Positions 11,834 through 23,398 are shown, counted from the first letter of the stretch. The stretch is 64,000 nt of DNA from Garcia nutans (GCA_947685225.1 CANTUV010000007.1:16698501-16762500), one strand, 5' to 3'. Numbers and translations: made by a program. The notes: a model not told the origin generated them from the sequence alone.

Positions 11834-12127
11834 CTTGCTCAGCTAAATGTGTCAACAAACTTCCATCATGCTCGTCAGGAGTCTGAGCAAGCATGTAAAA
11901 GGGCAAACGAGCTTGAGGATGCATTAAAGTCTGAGGGTGAGGCTCTCCAAGTAGCGCAAGAGTCTCTCAAGACCGCTCTCGAGTAGCTAGAGCTAGAAAG
12001 GTAAGCGAGCAATGTGCAGTATGCCCGGGGTGTGTGTCACTATAGCCAGGATGTATTTTTTTATATATTTTAGCTCAGTATAGAGCTTTTGTATGGCCTT
12101 CGGGCTATTTGTACATGTCTTCTTATA

Positions 12128-12133
12128 AATAAA
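12128..12133 (+). terminator. polyadenylation signal AATAAA behind the antisense ORF
   Basis: aataaa lies within cttataaataaaattgagc, about 125 bp after the last codon, in T-rich sequence. The position suits 3' end formation of the antisense transcript. Confidence 0.4.
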
Positions 12134-12469
12134 ATTGAGCTTAATTTCGAACAACAGAGTATTCCAGTTATAGTATTGATGACGTGTGGTAGGAATGTTT
12201 TTGTATAATTGGCGTGTTTTTATGAGGGCATGTTTGTGGTGCTAAGTTCATAGCTTGGTTTACCGCTAAGGGCAGTTGGATGGTCTATGATGCAGTTAGT
12301 TTGGATGGCTAGCTCATTTTTTCCTGAATATTTTTCTTTTACTAATTATATTTACAAGTACACGGTCTTTTACATAAGTAATGGCTATTGGAAAATACTT
12401 CTTCAAGTTATTGGCATTCCATGCTCTCGGTACTTTTTCCTGTTTGTAGTCTAAAGCTTGTAGGCTCTG

Positions 12470-13050
12470 CCCTTTAGTACCTTAGCTATTTTGTACGGGC
12501 CTTCCCAATTTGCCCCTAGTTTTCCCAGTCCTGCTACTCCATGTGTGGTAATAACCCTTCTGAGCACCAGATCGCCTTCGTCGAATTGCTTATGCCAGAC
12601 TCTCTTATTGTGAAAACTTGCAATTCGAGCTTTATAGGCCTCGACTTTAATTGCAGTTTGCTCTCTTTTGAACTCCAGGATGTCCAGGTTGTATTTGATG
12701 TCCTAGTCTTGGTTTTCTGAATAGCTGAGGGTTCTCCTTAACAAAATTCGATCTCTCCGTGCCGTAGGCCAATGCGAACGGGAATTTGCATGTGGCCATC
12801 CTGGGTAAGGTGCAGTAAGCCTATAGTACATTGTAGAGCTCCTCCGTCCTTAACCCCTTGGCATCGTCGAGCCTCTTCTTTATTCCTTCGATGATAATGT
12901 AGTTCGTCACCTCTATTTGTCCATTTGATTGGGGTTGATATATCAATGTGAACCTGAGGTATATCTTCAGCTCGGCACAGTACTCCCTGAAAGGCCTGTT
13001 TGAGAGAAAGCTCCTTTTGAGAGCTTAATGAACTTGCAATCTTCAAGGCT
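12470..13050 (-). pseudogene. integrase C-terminal half (Tat element)
   Basis: Only the end of the integrase is left. QPQSNGQIEVTN at about 12900-12940 contains the catalytic Glu of the DDE triad. It is followed by KKRLDDAKGL and, after frameshifts, the C-terminal domain EGDLVLRRVITTHG and GKLGANWEGPYKIAKVLKGR near 12480-12590. The two catalytic Asp residues and the HHCC zinc finger are absent, as are RT and RNase H, consistent with a large internal deletion next to 13.05 kb. The element inserts DNA through this enzyme when intact; here it cannot. Confidence 0.75.
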
Positions 13051-13363
13051 CATCCTGATGCAAGCTCAACATCCTTCAGCATATCCCCGGGCTTTGCTCT
13101 AGGTTGTGAATCATCTGTGGAGGGAGTCAATAGGGAGCACCATATTGGCATTCTTAAAGAGCGCCACATAGGAGTCTCATGCAACCTGCTAGCTTCCCCT
13201 TAGGACTGCCACACCTGATTAGGTGGGAATTTTTAATAGCAAATGTTTCATAGAGATGCAAGCATCCACTCCTACAAGCAATGGTCGGCCAAAGATTGCA
13301 TTATACGTAAAGTTCATATCCACAACCATGAAACAAAACCGACAGTTTTGAACAATCACATCA

Positions 13364-13597
13364 TCACCCATCTGAACCTCCAGAGTCGCAGACCCTGCTA
13401 CTGGTATCGCCTTCCCAAATAGGCCGACAAGGGGGAGCCAAGACCGGCTTTAGAATATTCAATGATAGACCGAGCTTCTTGTAGGCATCCAAAGTCAACA
13501 GGTTTACCGCACTTCCCATGTCTACTAGAATGTGTTGAACAAGATAGTCTTGAACCACAGCCTCTACCACTAAGGCATCAACATGGGGACCAGACAC
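13364..13597 (-). pseudogene. retroviral-type aspartic protease (Tat element)
   Basis: GPHVDALVVEAVVQDYLVQ is followed by HILVDMGSAVNLLTLDAYKK. The family active site is D-S/T-G-S; here the Ser is Met (VDMGS), which would probably inactivate it. It processes the polyprotein in intact elements. The frame breaks after about 55 residues. It lies between the gag zinc knuckle (right) and the deletion that removed RT (left). Confidence 0.75.
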
Positions 13598-13799
13598 TTA
13601 GTTGGATTCTTCCACATGGAAAGTAATAGTGGTCCTTTCCCCTTTGTGACCTTCAGCTATAGAAAAGGCCTCCCTAGACCTGCGCTTTCTAGAGGTGTCT
13701 ATCATGTCATAATACTCTCCTCTTGCAATAACATGTATTTCGAAGACGACTAAGAATCATTGTCTGATCTGCTGCAGTCTTCGGATCTTTCAATGAACT

Positions 13800-15320
13800 G
13801 TCGTAACTCCCCAGCTTGTATCAACCTCTCTATCTCCTTCTGTAACTTGGTACAGTCATTAGTTTTATGATCGGTGCCTCTGTGAAAACTGTAATATATG
13901 CTCTAATCTTGGTTAGGGTATTCTCTCATCGGCCTGAGCCATTTGACCTCTGAGTTGTCCTCAACCAGCATAGAATAGTGGTAGGGGTTAGCCTCTCCCA
14001 GGCCTCTACAATGTGATGAGCTTTTTGGGAGTGCTACTGGCCAGATGGTCGAATAATGCTTCAGTTGTGTTCTCTCCATAAGTTTCCTGGCTTTGAAGTC
14101 TTAGAGTAGTGTGATCTGTGAGTGCTTGACTTCAATGGCTAAATTGACGTCTTTGACGATTGGTCCTTTTTGGAGGCTCAAAGTTCTTCCCATATCCGAT
14201 CATTTTCGTCCACGCGGATATACTTATATGCTCGGTCCATCAGGTCAACAAAATTCTCTAGAGGGTTCTTACTCAAGGAGTTGGAGAATTACTTACACTC
14301 AGTGTTCCGAATCATTGCCTCTAAGGCTAGCTCAAAGTTCACCTTAGGAATCTTGTTGACAGTCTGGTTAAACCTCTCAACATAATGTCAGAGTATTTCT
14401 TTAGGCTTTTGCACTATTTTGAGCAAATCCACCGAAGTTCGCCCATGGTCGATGGATGCCACAAACTTATTGATGAACAGGTCAGTAAGCTGCCTAAAAT
14501 TGAATATGGAATTTGGTTATGAACTTTTATACCAGATCTGTGCATTACCGTTCAAGGTCTTAGAGAAGAGTTTGCACAAGGCCAAGTCAGAGGTGGTATA
14601 TACTAGAGCGGTATTATAGAAGCTGTCGGCATATGCCCGAGGATCAGATGAGCCATCGTATTCTTTCATTTTTGGTATATGGAAGCTCCGGTAGGTGTCT
14701 ATTAGGATCTCTTCAGACAGTGGGGATCGAAAGGTGGCTTCGTACTGTAGTATGATTTTTTTGCGCTTCTTCTTGATTCTTTCATCAACAAGGGCATTGA
14801 GATCACCCTCAGATACTTTTCTTTCTTATGCTTCTGCCCGATATGGTGTTGGGTAAGGTTGACCTCTGGCTCAAAATCAGTGTCTTCCAAAGAATAGAGT
14901 CTCCTTTTAACTTGGTTTTGTGGTCCAGGTCAGTCATCCCTTAGGGGTGCTGGTCGAATTCATTAGAGAGGGTTGGGGGTAGTAGGCTGGGGATAGTGCT
15001 CAAGGATGAATTGTCTGAGGTGAGGCTAGATTGGTAATTGGAAGTTCCTAGTCGGGATGAGGCTGCTCGGTTTGATGTCTTATGATAGAGATTAGATCTT
15101 GGATAGAGGCGGTCAGTTCTTGAGTCGTCCATTCTGTCAGGCCCTCTAGAAGCATTGTTATTTGGCTCATCTATACTACTGGAGAATGAGGCTGAAGCAG
15201 GTTTGTTGTAGAAGGTCAAGCTATAGGGGCCGAGATTATCAAGGGTCCAATGGCTTCTAGCTCTAGGTGATTCGAAGTATGATCTAACGAAGTTTTTTGG
15301 GGGACGTATTGGCATTGGGG
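13800..15320 (-). pseudogene. gag pseudogene (Tat element)
   Basis: Reading leftwards: an N-terminal Ser/Pro-rich region from an ATG at 15315 (MPIRPPKNFVRSYFESPR), open to about 14941. The capsid-like retrotransposon gag domain follows, with YDGSSDPRAYADSFYNTALV near 14600-14660 and KTLNGNAQIWYKS near 14530-14570. A zinc-knuckle-like end, HRGTDHKTNDC, lies near 13855-13885 and runs into KLQKEIERLIQAGEL, the usual Tat gag ending. Frameshifts and stops break the frame repeatedly. Gag forms the virus-like particle and packages element RNA. Confidence 0.75.
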
Positions 15321-15442
15321 GTGTAGGAAGACTGAATATGTTGGTTTTGTGGTGTGAGAGGATGGTTTGGTCTGGAATGAGTTGGGGTTTGGTTCCTATT
15401 GTCCATCTTCAGGGATTAGCCAGTCCACGCTCACCGCATTAG

Positions 15443-15966
15443 TGATGTAGAGGTGAACTTTTGGACTAAAGGCTCTGCTGATACTCCCTTCACGCCGAAG
15501 AACCTGCAAGACAAAAAGGAGGCTCGGGCTCCAATGAGGAGACTTCAATGCTTAAATCAGTGCTCAACCTTGTGGTGAATATGGGTAATCAGAAGTTAGA
15601 AAAGAATGAGCATCCCTTACCTGTGCATTTGAGCTCCCTTTATACATGGGAGATGGTGGCAAAAAAACTCTGCCTGTGATGAGAGAAAGACTCTGCCGGA
15701 CGTAGGAGATATACTCTGCCGGATGTGGGAGACTCTAGGTGGTGGGAGAGAAACTCTGCAGATAGTGAAGTGTCAAGGAATATTGTGAGAAATAATGCAT
15801 TGGTCGATAAACCGAGCCTATATTACGAGCTCGGTTGACAAGAACTATCGGTAGTGTGTTAAGCTTGCTATAAGAAGCGCAGCTTATTCTGAGCTATGTG
15901 CGCCAAGCCCGGTACAATGAGGTGGTCTGGCTAGATTTCTTATTGTCGATCTATAGGTATGCACCA
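15443..15966 (-). repeat. 5' LTR of Tat element
   Basis: 524 bp, partner of 9510-10040. On the minus strand it starts tggtgcatac and ends ctctacatca. A TATA-like gtataaagg on the minus strand at about 15637-15645 is a plausible promoter for gag-pol. I could not identify the primer-binding site just inside it. Confidence 0.9.
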
Positions 15967-15971
15967 CTTCC
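15967..15971 (+). repeat. 5-bp TSD of Tat element, right
   Basis: cttcc, as at 9505-9509. Confidence 0.85.
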
Positions 15972-16544
15972 TTTGTGGCAAATTGGTCACCTTAAGAAAG
16001 TGTGTTATGAAAGAAACCACAAGGGGAAAGCTTCAAATGAGAAAGGGTTTTTCATACCAAAGATGAGAGATTACTACGGTAATTGATTTCTAAATGTCCA
16101 TAGTGAAGACCTAAAATCAAATTGGCACCTGGAACCTAAACATTCTCAAGTGTTGACTCTTCTAGCTTTGAAGATTCCTGCCGGCGATGAAAATACAAAT
16201 TCAAGCAAGCCTTTTGTTGAAGGGACAATTAGCACCAATCAAGAGTCATTAGTTGACACCAGCAGTAGTAAGCCACCATAAGCATTTAATTGCTCTGAAA
16301 ACTTAGGAATTCCCAAGGGATCTCAAGCTTCTAAACTGCAGTCGCGCCAGGAAGATTATAATCTTTGTTTAGAAAAGGCTTTTGGGTCACACTTTCAAAC
16401 CTCTTCTCTTACCACTAAATCCACACATAGCCTTAAGCCCAACCACATCTGCACTCATTGGCCTAAAGCCTAATCAATATCTACCAACCCACTTTGACTT
16501 GATGTCGGGCTGCCACTTCAAAAGGCTCTTAGATTCTCGGGCTT

Positions 16545-16770
16545 TTGACAAAAAATATAAAATAATTAAAATAATATTAAATTTATCATATATAAAATAT
16601 TTATCAAAATACCAAGATTTATAAAATATTTGCCAAAATATCATTTTTTTATTAGTTTACAATGAGTTTATAATGAGTTTATAAATTTTACACAGTTTAT
16701 AATGAGTTTATTATGAGTTTATAATAAAATGGCAAAAATACTCCTGATAAAAAAGTAAAAATTTTTAAAA
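16545..16770. other. AT-rich block interrupting LINE ORF1
   Basis: About 225 bp of nearly pure A/T with repeats of tttataatgag (16664-16725) sits inside the otherwise GC-moderate ORF1 remnant. It looks like a small insertion, but no terminal repeats or target duplication could be found. Confidence 0.4.
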
Positions 16771-16892
16771 ATATGATAGAAGGTGTCATTTTCCCTAGAT
16801 TTTTCCCTCAGCCCAACAAAAAGGCCAAAATTGATGAAGATCTCTTAAAAGACCCTAGGCCTGACTCTTCTACACCTCTGGACCAAATGGCA

Positions 16893-16900
16893 CTGGCCAT
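16893..16900 (+). repeat. decayed 8-bp TSD of hAT element, left
   Basis: ctggccat against ctggtcaa at 26313-26320: six of eight bases agree. Confidence 0.5.
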
Positions 16901-17083
16901 TAGACATGACTACGATTCACAAACCGCCGGTTTCGATTTGAACCCCCTATTCGAAGGCCATTCGAGAGACAGTTTGAGGAAAGAGTTCGAAGGGGCAATT
17001 TAAAAGCTGTTGATGATAGTTCAAAGTGGTTTGGAACAATTTAGGAGACAATTTACATGCAATTTCAATTAGAAAAAAAATTA

Positions 17084-19068
17084 AATTTAAATTTATAAAA
17101 AAAATAAAAATATTGAGATTAATTTATTAAAAAATAATAAAAAGAATATATACGCAACTTAAAAAAAATAAGTTGCTTATGTATCGTTTTGGACTTTAAA
17201 AATAAATTAATGCTCAAATGTTTCTTTTACCTTATATTTATGCAATTGTTGAATATTATCATCATCATTTTAATTTCTTCAATTATATTTTCCATGTCAA
17301 TTGGTCTAAAAAATTCATCAACTATATTATTCTCTTTTTTGATCCAAAATTTGAGCCTTTCTTATTTGTCATTTTTTAAAAAAATTATAATGTAATAAAA
17401 TTTTGAAAAAAAAATGAATAGAAATAATAGAAATAAATTTTGAATATAAAATAAGATTATTATATAAAGATTTTTTTTTTGAAAAAGAAATTGAGAATGT
17501 AGATTGTAGAAAATATTAGAGAGTAAGTTAAAAAATAGAAAATCTAAAGAATATAAACATGTAACACCTAAGCAATTGTAACACCCTTATATCCTATACA
17601 CGTACAATACATACACCCAACATATGTAATAAATAATATACTATACATGAATGCTACAACCCATTTTAATAAAATAAACCATTACTTTTTGAATCAGTAT
17701 AAACTTAAACCATTTAAGTGATATAATGTAAATAATAGATAAAACATTACTTGTTAAAACTCATACATAACTTCATTATACATATATATACAAAATATTT
17801 TTGATAGTTTGCGATATATACATATATATATATATATCAAAATATAACATCATATACATGAAGTCAAAATATACAAAAGTATAAAATATGTACATGCTGG
17901 CAGTTTGTCTCTAATCTTGATGTCCAACAATCAACTCTGCACTCAAGATCTCAATTCTAGACTTGACTCAGTCTAGACGAACTCTCTGGCTCAACCGGAT
18001 CTACCCTGTCACCTGCGCGATGAATCATAATCGCGCTAAGCCAAAAGCCTAGTAATACAAACTTTGATAACAATAAAGTTCAAATGCAATGCCAATGCAT
18101 AAGAATATTATATCTCATAACATTATATCTTAATATATTGCTTAATTGTTCCACAATTCATAATTCACATAAAAACAAACACAAACATGGGCCCAAAAGG
18201 ATCTAATATGTTGTTCAAATTCCAGAGTTACTGCTTTGGTCCAAGATGATACCATGTGTCTAGCCCCGAAGGCAAATCATAATCACAATGAGGATAACCT
18301 CATATGTAACATCCCAACTAGGCTTCAAGGACTAGGCCCAATCCAGCTTCAAGGGACTACTACATCATGTAACATCCCAACTAGGCTTTAAGGACCATGC
18401 CCATTCCAGCTTCAAGGGACTATTACGTTTTAGGCATGCCACCAAACACAAAACTTTGAAAATTGAATAACATACTAGGTACACAATTCTTTCATAATTT
18501 CATTATCAATATCTTTCTCATTTTCTCAAGATCAAGCTAGGCACAATGCCTCAATTATCTTATTTATATCAATATAGCCATCACCAATGGCTTTACATAC
18601 CATCTTTAATGTATACATAACAAATTGTATTACCCATACGTTTTGGGTCATTATCATACTTTGCACATAGTTCACATTACATATAATGCATTTGTGACAT
18701 TATACAAATCATAGCATATTACTCATGCATCAACAATGTAGTAAGTAACTTAACACATTTTCCAACCAAATATGTTAAGTCCAAATGTCATGCAAATATA
18801 AGCAATTATTCAAAGTTTGTACTTACATCTAAAAGTAACAAAACAAGCTCAAACACTACTTTCAACCTCCTCTTCCAAGATATCTCTCAACACTTGGATT
18901 AGGTAACTCAAGTCTCTTCAAAGCCTAAATCAAATGTGATTATAAATAATCACTTAGTAACACACTTATAGGAATATACAAAACCTCTCAGCACAAAGGA
19001 TAAGAAACACAAAGAAAAATAAGGAAAATAACTATCTAGGGTAAAATCTACACATGACACGCTCAATA
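17084..19068. repeat. tandem duplication, first unit (hAT leader + LTR-B part)
   Basis: The unit consists of hAT sequence 17084-17559 followed by the first 1.5 kb of a reversed LTR-B. The same order recurs at 19099-19491 plus 23394-25968, the second unit being split by a later LTR insertion. Because the LTR sits at the same point in both units, the LTR insertion preceded the duplication. Confidence 0.75.
17560..19068 (-). mobile_element. truncated LTR of family B (reverse orientation)
   Basis: Begins tgtaacaccta...tgtaacacccttata like the complete copy at 23487-25968 and follows it closely. It stops at the phrase cacatgacacgctcaataa, where the complete copies enter their 63-bp minisatellite. 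It contains the conserved hairpin block tgcgcgatgaatcataatcgcgc at 18014-18036. No coding sequence. Confidence 0.8.
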
Positions 19069-19146
19069 ATAAATTAATCTCAATATTTTTATTTTTTTTA
19101 AATTAAAATTTATAAAAAAAATAAAAAATATTGAGATTAATTTATT
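19067..19146. repeat. inverted repeat at the duplication junction
   Basis: aataaattaatctcaatatt (from 19067) is mirrored by aatattgagattaatttatt (ending about 19147) around an A/T-rich centre. The left arm is absent from the first unit, so the palindrome was made when the duplication formed, probably by template switching during repair. Confidence 0.6.
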
Positions 19147-19486
19147 AAAAAATAATAAAAAGAATATATACGCAACTTTAAAAAAATAAGTTGCTTATGT
19201 ATCTTTTTGAACTTTAAAAATAAATTAACGTTCACATATTTCTTGTATCTTATATTTATGCAATTGTTGAATATTATCATCATCATTTTAATTTCTTCAA
19301 TTATATTTTTCATGTTGATTGGTCTAAAAAATTCATCAACTATATTATTCTCTTTCTTAATAAAAAATTTGAGCCTTGATTATTTGTCATTTTTTTAGAA
19401 ATTATAATGTAATAAAATTTTGAATAAAAAAATGAATAAAAATAATAGAAAAAAATTTTGAATATAAAATAAGATTATTATATAAA

Positions 19487-19491
19487 GATTT
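19487..19491 (+). repeat. 5-bp TSD of solo LTR-A, left
   Basis: gattt, repeated at 23394-23398. The uninterrupted target is visible in the first duplication unit near 17467. Confidence 0.75.
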
Positions 19492-22400
19492 TGTAACGAC
19501 CCCACCTGCACGGTCTTATGACAGCTGGTCCATTGGGCCTTTTCTCCCATAGATGGACCGTAGTCCCAGCCCTCAACCCGGCAGGCCGCCATAGTACTGG
19601 ACTGCCCTCGTGGGCCCTCCCGCAGGATTTGTTTATTTGGCTCCCAAAGGAGTCGCCTCCCTGGATCGAACACCCAACCTCTCCCTTAAGAGAGCCAGCG
19701 AGCACAATCCAGTACCATTTATACCAGGTATAAATGGTACTGGATTGTGCTCGCTGGCTCTCTTAAGGGAGAGGTCGGGTGTTCGATCCGAGAAGGCGAC
19801 TCCTTTGGGAGCCAAATAAACAAATCCTGCTGGAGGGCCCGCGAGGGCAGTCAAGTACTGTGGCGGCCTGCCGGGTTGAGGGCTGGGACTACGGTCCATC
19901 TACGGGAGGGCTGGGACTACTGTCCATCTACAGGAGAAAAGGCCCAATAGACCAGCTGTCGTAAGACCGTGCAGGTGGGCTCGTTACAGTTTTCTCCCGT
20001 AGGTGGACCGTAGTCCCAGCCCTCAACCCGGCAGGCCGCCACAGTACTGGACTGCCCTCGCGGGCCCTCAAACAGGATTTGTTTATTTGGCTCCCAAAGG
20101 AGTCGCCTCCCCAGATCGAACACCTGACCTCTCCCTTAAGAGAGCCAGCGAGCACAATCCAGTACCATTTCTACTAAATGTAACACCCTTATACCCTATA
20201 TACGTATAATACATATTTTCAATATATTTAAAATACGCATATACGATATAAAAATGTCACAGACCGATTTAATAAAAATTTTCACATTTTTGTTTTAAGA
20301 TTTCAAATACTAATATATAAAATAAATAGTATATAAATATTCTTTGTTTGTTATAGGAATCCAAAATAAATATTTTATATGAAAATCTCTGAAAAAAATT
20401 CGCTAGAGTTTTGTTTGTAATTTGAACGTTTCCAAAATTCAATAAAACACAACCTGCATAAAACAAACACTCCAAATAAAATCAATTCACCAATTCACCA
20501 ATACTTCTCAATTTCTCCATATTTTCTCAAAATACTTATATATAGGTATATATATCAACATTATATATAAAATCCCATCTTAAACAAAATTATTCAAATC
20601 ATTCTTTACAATTTACAATATATGCTTCAAAAACATATCATAACATACATAATATAAAAAATGTACATGCTGGCAACTGGCTCTGATCTTGATGTACCCA
20701 AAACAACTCTTCAAGCTCAATAAATACAAACCTAGACCTGACCAGGTCTAGTAAAACTCTCTGGCTCTACCAAAACGTCCATGACACCTGCGCGATGAAT
20801 TACAATCGTGCTAAGCCGAAGCCTAGTGGTACAAACTTTGATAATAATAAAAATGTAAAGTAATGCCAATGCACAATGCATATAGAGGTCAAATCATTTC
20901 ACTTTATTATATTTTTCAAATATTTCATACTCACAACTCATAACATTATATTGCTCAATTGTATCACAATTCATAATTCACATTAAAGTAAAGACAAGCA
21001 TGGGCCTAAAAAGGATCTAATATGCTATTCAAATTTTAGAGTTACTGCTTTGTTCCATAATGACACCATGTGTCTAGCCCGTAGGCAATATATATATCCA
21101 TGTATAATGTAATAGCCCCAGTTTCTTGGACCTCAACCCAGCTAGACCCTTAGGCCCCAGTATCTTGGTCCTCAACCTAGCTAGACTACTACAGTTTTTG
21201 AGGCTTATGACCCAGTCTTTTCAGCCCAAAAACATCATATTTATCATTTATTGGTTGGGCTCGACTTACGACCCGGTCTTTTCACCTGCCCAGCAATTCA
21301 TAGGCATGCCGGCAAACCTAGAACTCTGAAAATTGAATAACATACTAGGCACACAATTAATTCATTTATCTCATTATCAAATACTTTCACAATTCATTTC
21401 TCATTTTATTTCTCATAATCAAACTAGGCTCATTGCCTTATTTTCACTTTTTTTTCTTATTTTTCTCATTTTTTACATCTTTCTCATTTTTCTCACTTTT
21501 CTCATTTTTTTTCTCATTTTTATCAATATCAATTCATTTCATTATTCCCCATATCTCATTTTTGCATTCACAACACATTATCCAATTACTTTGGGTATTT
21601 TCACATAATATGCATATTTCACACTTTACACAATTTAGCCATTATCAATGGCTTTTCACAATGCATTAACACATTTATGACATTACAAATGTCATAGCAC
21701 ATTATTCATACTTAATCAATGAACCAAGTAGCTTAACACATTTTTCAACCAAAATATGTTAAGTCCAAATGTCATGCAAATATAAACATTATACTCAAAG
21801 TTTGTACATACCTCTACTAGCAACCCAAAGCAAGCTTAATACAACCTCCAATCCTATCCTTCCAACTTGCCCTTCACCACTTGGATGAAGCAAATCAACC
21901 TCCCTTAATGCCTATACCAAATGTGATCATACATAATCATTTAATATCATATTCTAAGGTATTCTCAACATCAAACCATAATTAAACATCACTCTAAACC
22001 AAATTCCAAAATTAAGCTTCACCTCACTTTAACTTTGAAAAACCATATCAAGCCATTTAAATTAGTGTTTTAAGTTTATTAATATCATTAAAAACATAAT
22101 TTAATACATTTAAATCATTTACATTATAACAATACACTCTTATACACAAAATCTCAAAAATGGCATAACCTTCCCCCATTGAAGGTTTTCCATTCCAACA
22201 CAATCCATTACTCATTTCAAGCTTATATTCATCACTTTTAATACTAAACAACATGCTTAAACAAATAAAATCACACAATTCAACTACTTTGGAAAATCAC
22301 TTTTCCAAAACCCTAAATCTCCACTTCCATTCTCAAACTCCAACCAAACACAACCAAATCCAATATTTGACTTTAAAATACTTGTTTATGTATCAAAACA

Positions 22401-23393
22401 ACTCATTTGGAATCAATTTGCACAATTAAAAACCATGATTTCAAAACCCCAAAAATTACATGACCCTAAATTCTCTCTCTTCACCAATCTTACCCAAACT
22501 CAACCATTTCTTTAATCCAACCTTAAAATCATTAATAATCAATCAAAACAACTTCATTCATATCCAATTAAGCAATTAAATCATGCTACTATAGAATTTC
22601 AAAATTTACATAACACACTTTTCCATAGAATTTGAAAATTTGGTAAGAAAGCTTACCAATTGATGAAGAAACTTTTAAAACTCCACTTGAATCCTTAAAA
22701 TCTTTTCAATTTTTGGAGTATGGAAGAAGCAAATCCCTTTTTTGAAGCCATGAAATTCGGCTTTGAAGGAAAGAAGAAGAAGAAGACTTTATTTTTTTTT
22801 ATTTCTCTTTCCTTTCACCCTTTAATTTTAAACCATATATATATATATTAAAATAATTTAATAATTATTTATTTAATAAATTAAAAGTCCTAAATTCCCT
22901 CTTCCATTCAAAAATAATTTATTTTTGAATTATTTTATTAATTTTAAATTTCTAAAATTTAATTACCAAAATACCCTTTTACTTTGACTTTTCTTTTAAA
23001 AAGTGTTGACTTTTATATGTTATGTATATTTTACATATATATCACATATATTATCCACTTTTTTCTTTTAAAACCCCTTCATTTTTCATTTAAACCATTA
23101 ATTTAATTTATCCATTTAAATTATAATTTATTTTATCAAATTTTCAAAAATTAGAACTTTTCAAAAATTTAGGATATTACACATATGCACAAGTAATGTG
23201 TATCTTATATACACATTAAATGTATCTTATATGTGTATTAAATATTAAGTATATAATGTATTAATCCAACATATACAATTAATATACCATATGTATATGT
23301 TATATATACTCTTGATATATATATATATATTGAGTATATACAATTTATATCTCCAAATAATTATTTAATTTCTCCAAAATCACGGATGTTACA
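19492..23393 (-). mobile_element. solo LTR of family A with a nested repeat cluster
   Basis: Read on the minus strand this matches the 3.3-kb LTRs of the element at 50071-60480. It starts tgtaacatccgtgattttgg and ends in the ...gggtataagggtgttaca block. About 680 bp near its plus-strand left end is a separate inverted repeat cluster (19498-20178), leaving about 3.2 kb of LTR. It is flanked by gattt duplications and has no internal region, so it arose by LTR-LTR recombination. Its hairpin block lies at about 20785-20815. The poly-Phe/Leu-looking frames near 21.4-21.7 kb come from T-rich LTR sequence and are not genes. Confidence 0.8.
19498..20178. repeat. inverted SINE-like repeat cluster (three units)
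   Basis: Three copies of a GC-rich unit of about 180-260 bp: plus orientation 19498-19728, minus 19729-19988, plus and truncated 19989-20171. The first two make a near-perfect palindrome from tgtaacga(cc)ccacctgcac to its complement gtgcaggtgggctcgttaca. On the minus sense each unit has gctcgctggctctc, then gtgttcgatcc, which fits a pol III B box (GTTCGANNCC), suggesting a tRNA-derived SINE. The second unit has an internal duplication of gggctgggactac...tccatctac. The cluster is flanked by tgtaac on both sides. A fold-back element or paired TRIM LTRs are alternatives. Confidence 0.55.
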
Positions 23394-23398
23394 GATTT
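23394..23398 (+). repeat. 5-bp TSD of solo LTR-A, right
   Basis: gattt, matching 19487-19491. Confidence 0.75.

Larger units (their letters stand above)
10379..12004 (+). pseudogene. antisense ORF of Tat element (putative gypsy-type transposon domain), intron-containing
   Basis: Transcribed opposite to gag-pol. The first ATG at 10379 opens a short Ser/Glu-rich leader. The main block at about 10615-11280 resembles the plant 'putative gypsy type transposon' domain (Pfam Transposase_28 style): IPLEYKMYVPG, then LPLCPFILEFLEFHNLASGQ, LNAWLMVVGFEILCRLLG and MKNWKDKFFIVEREW. Two spliceable introns fit the frame: 11281-11354 (gtatac...gtgcag) and 11752-11833 (gtaagt...tttgtag). The last exon encodes a helical, probably coiled-coil tail (ARQESEQACKRANELEDALK). 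An AATAAA lies at 12128-12133. In-frame stops (near 10684, 10738 and 11690, and TAG at 11984-11986) show decay. Function is not known for the family; a role in nuclear or RNA partnering would be a guess. Confidence 0.7.
9510..15966 (-). mobile_element. Tat-lineage Ty3/gypsy retrotransposon with internal deletion
   Basis: A 6,457-bp element with two LTRs, TG...CA termini and a 5-bp duplication, transcribed leftwards. Order from its 5' end: LTR (15443-15966), gag, aspartic protease, the end of integrase, an ORF on the opposite strand, polypurine tract, LTR (9510-10040). Reverse transcriptase, RNase H and the first part of integrase are missing between about 13.3 and 13.0 kb, so it cannot move on its own. 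The antisense ORF between integrase and the 3' LTR, together with the integrase C-terminus style (GKLGANWEGPYKIAK), points to the Tat lineage (Retand/Grande-like). It inserted into the zinc-knuckle codons of the LINE ORF1. Confidence 0.88.

Noticed and set aside
19729..19830. Functional tRNA gene
   Set aside because: Only a B-box-like word is clear; no cloverleaf with anticodon arm can be drawn, and the unit is repeated in inverted order.
21333..21669. Two overlapping Phe/Leu/Ile-rich frames that look like membrane proteins
   Set aside because: They are T-rich LTR-A sequence; similar frames appear at 51752-52076 and 58895-59104 in the other LTR copies on the complementary strand.
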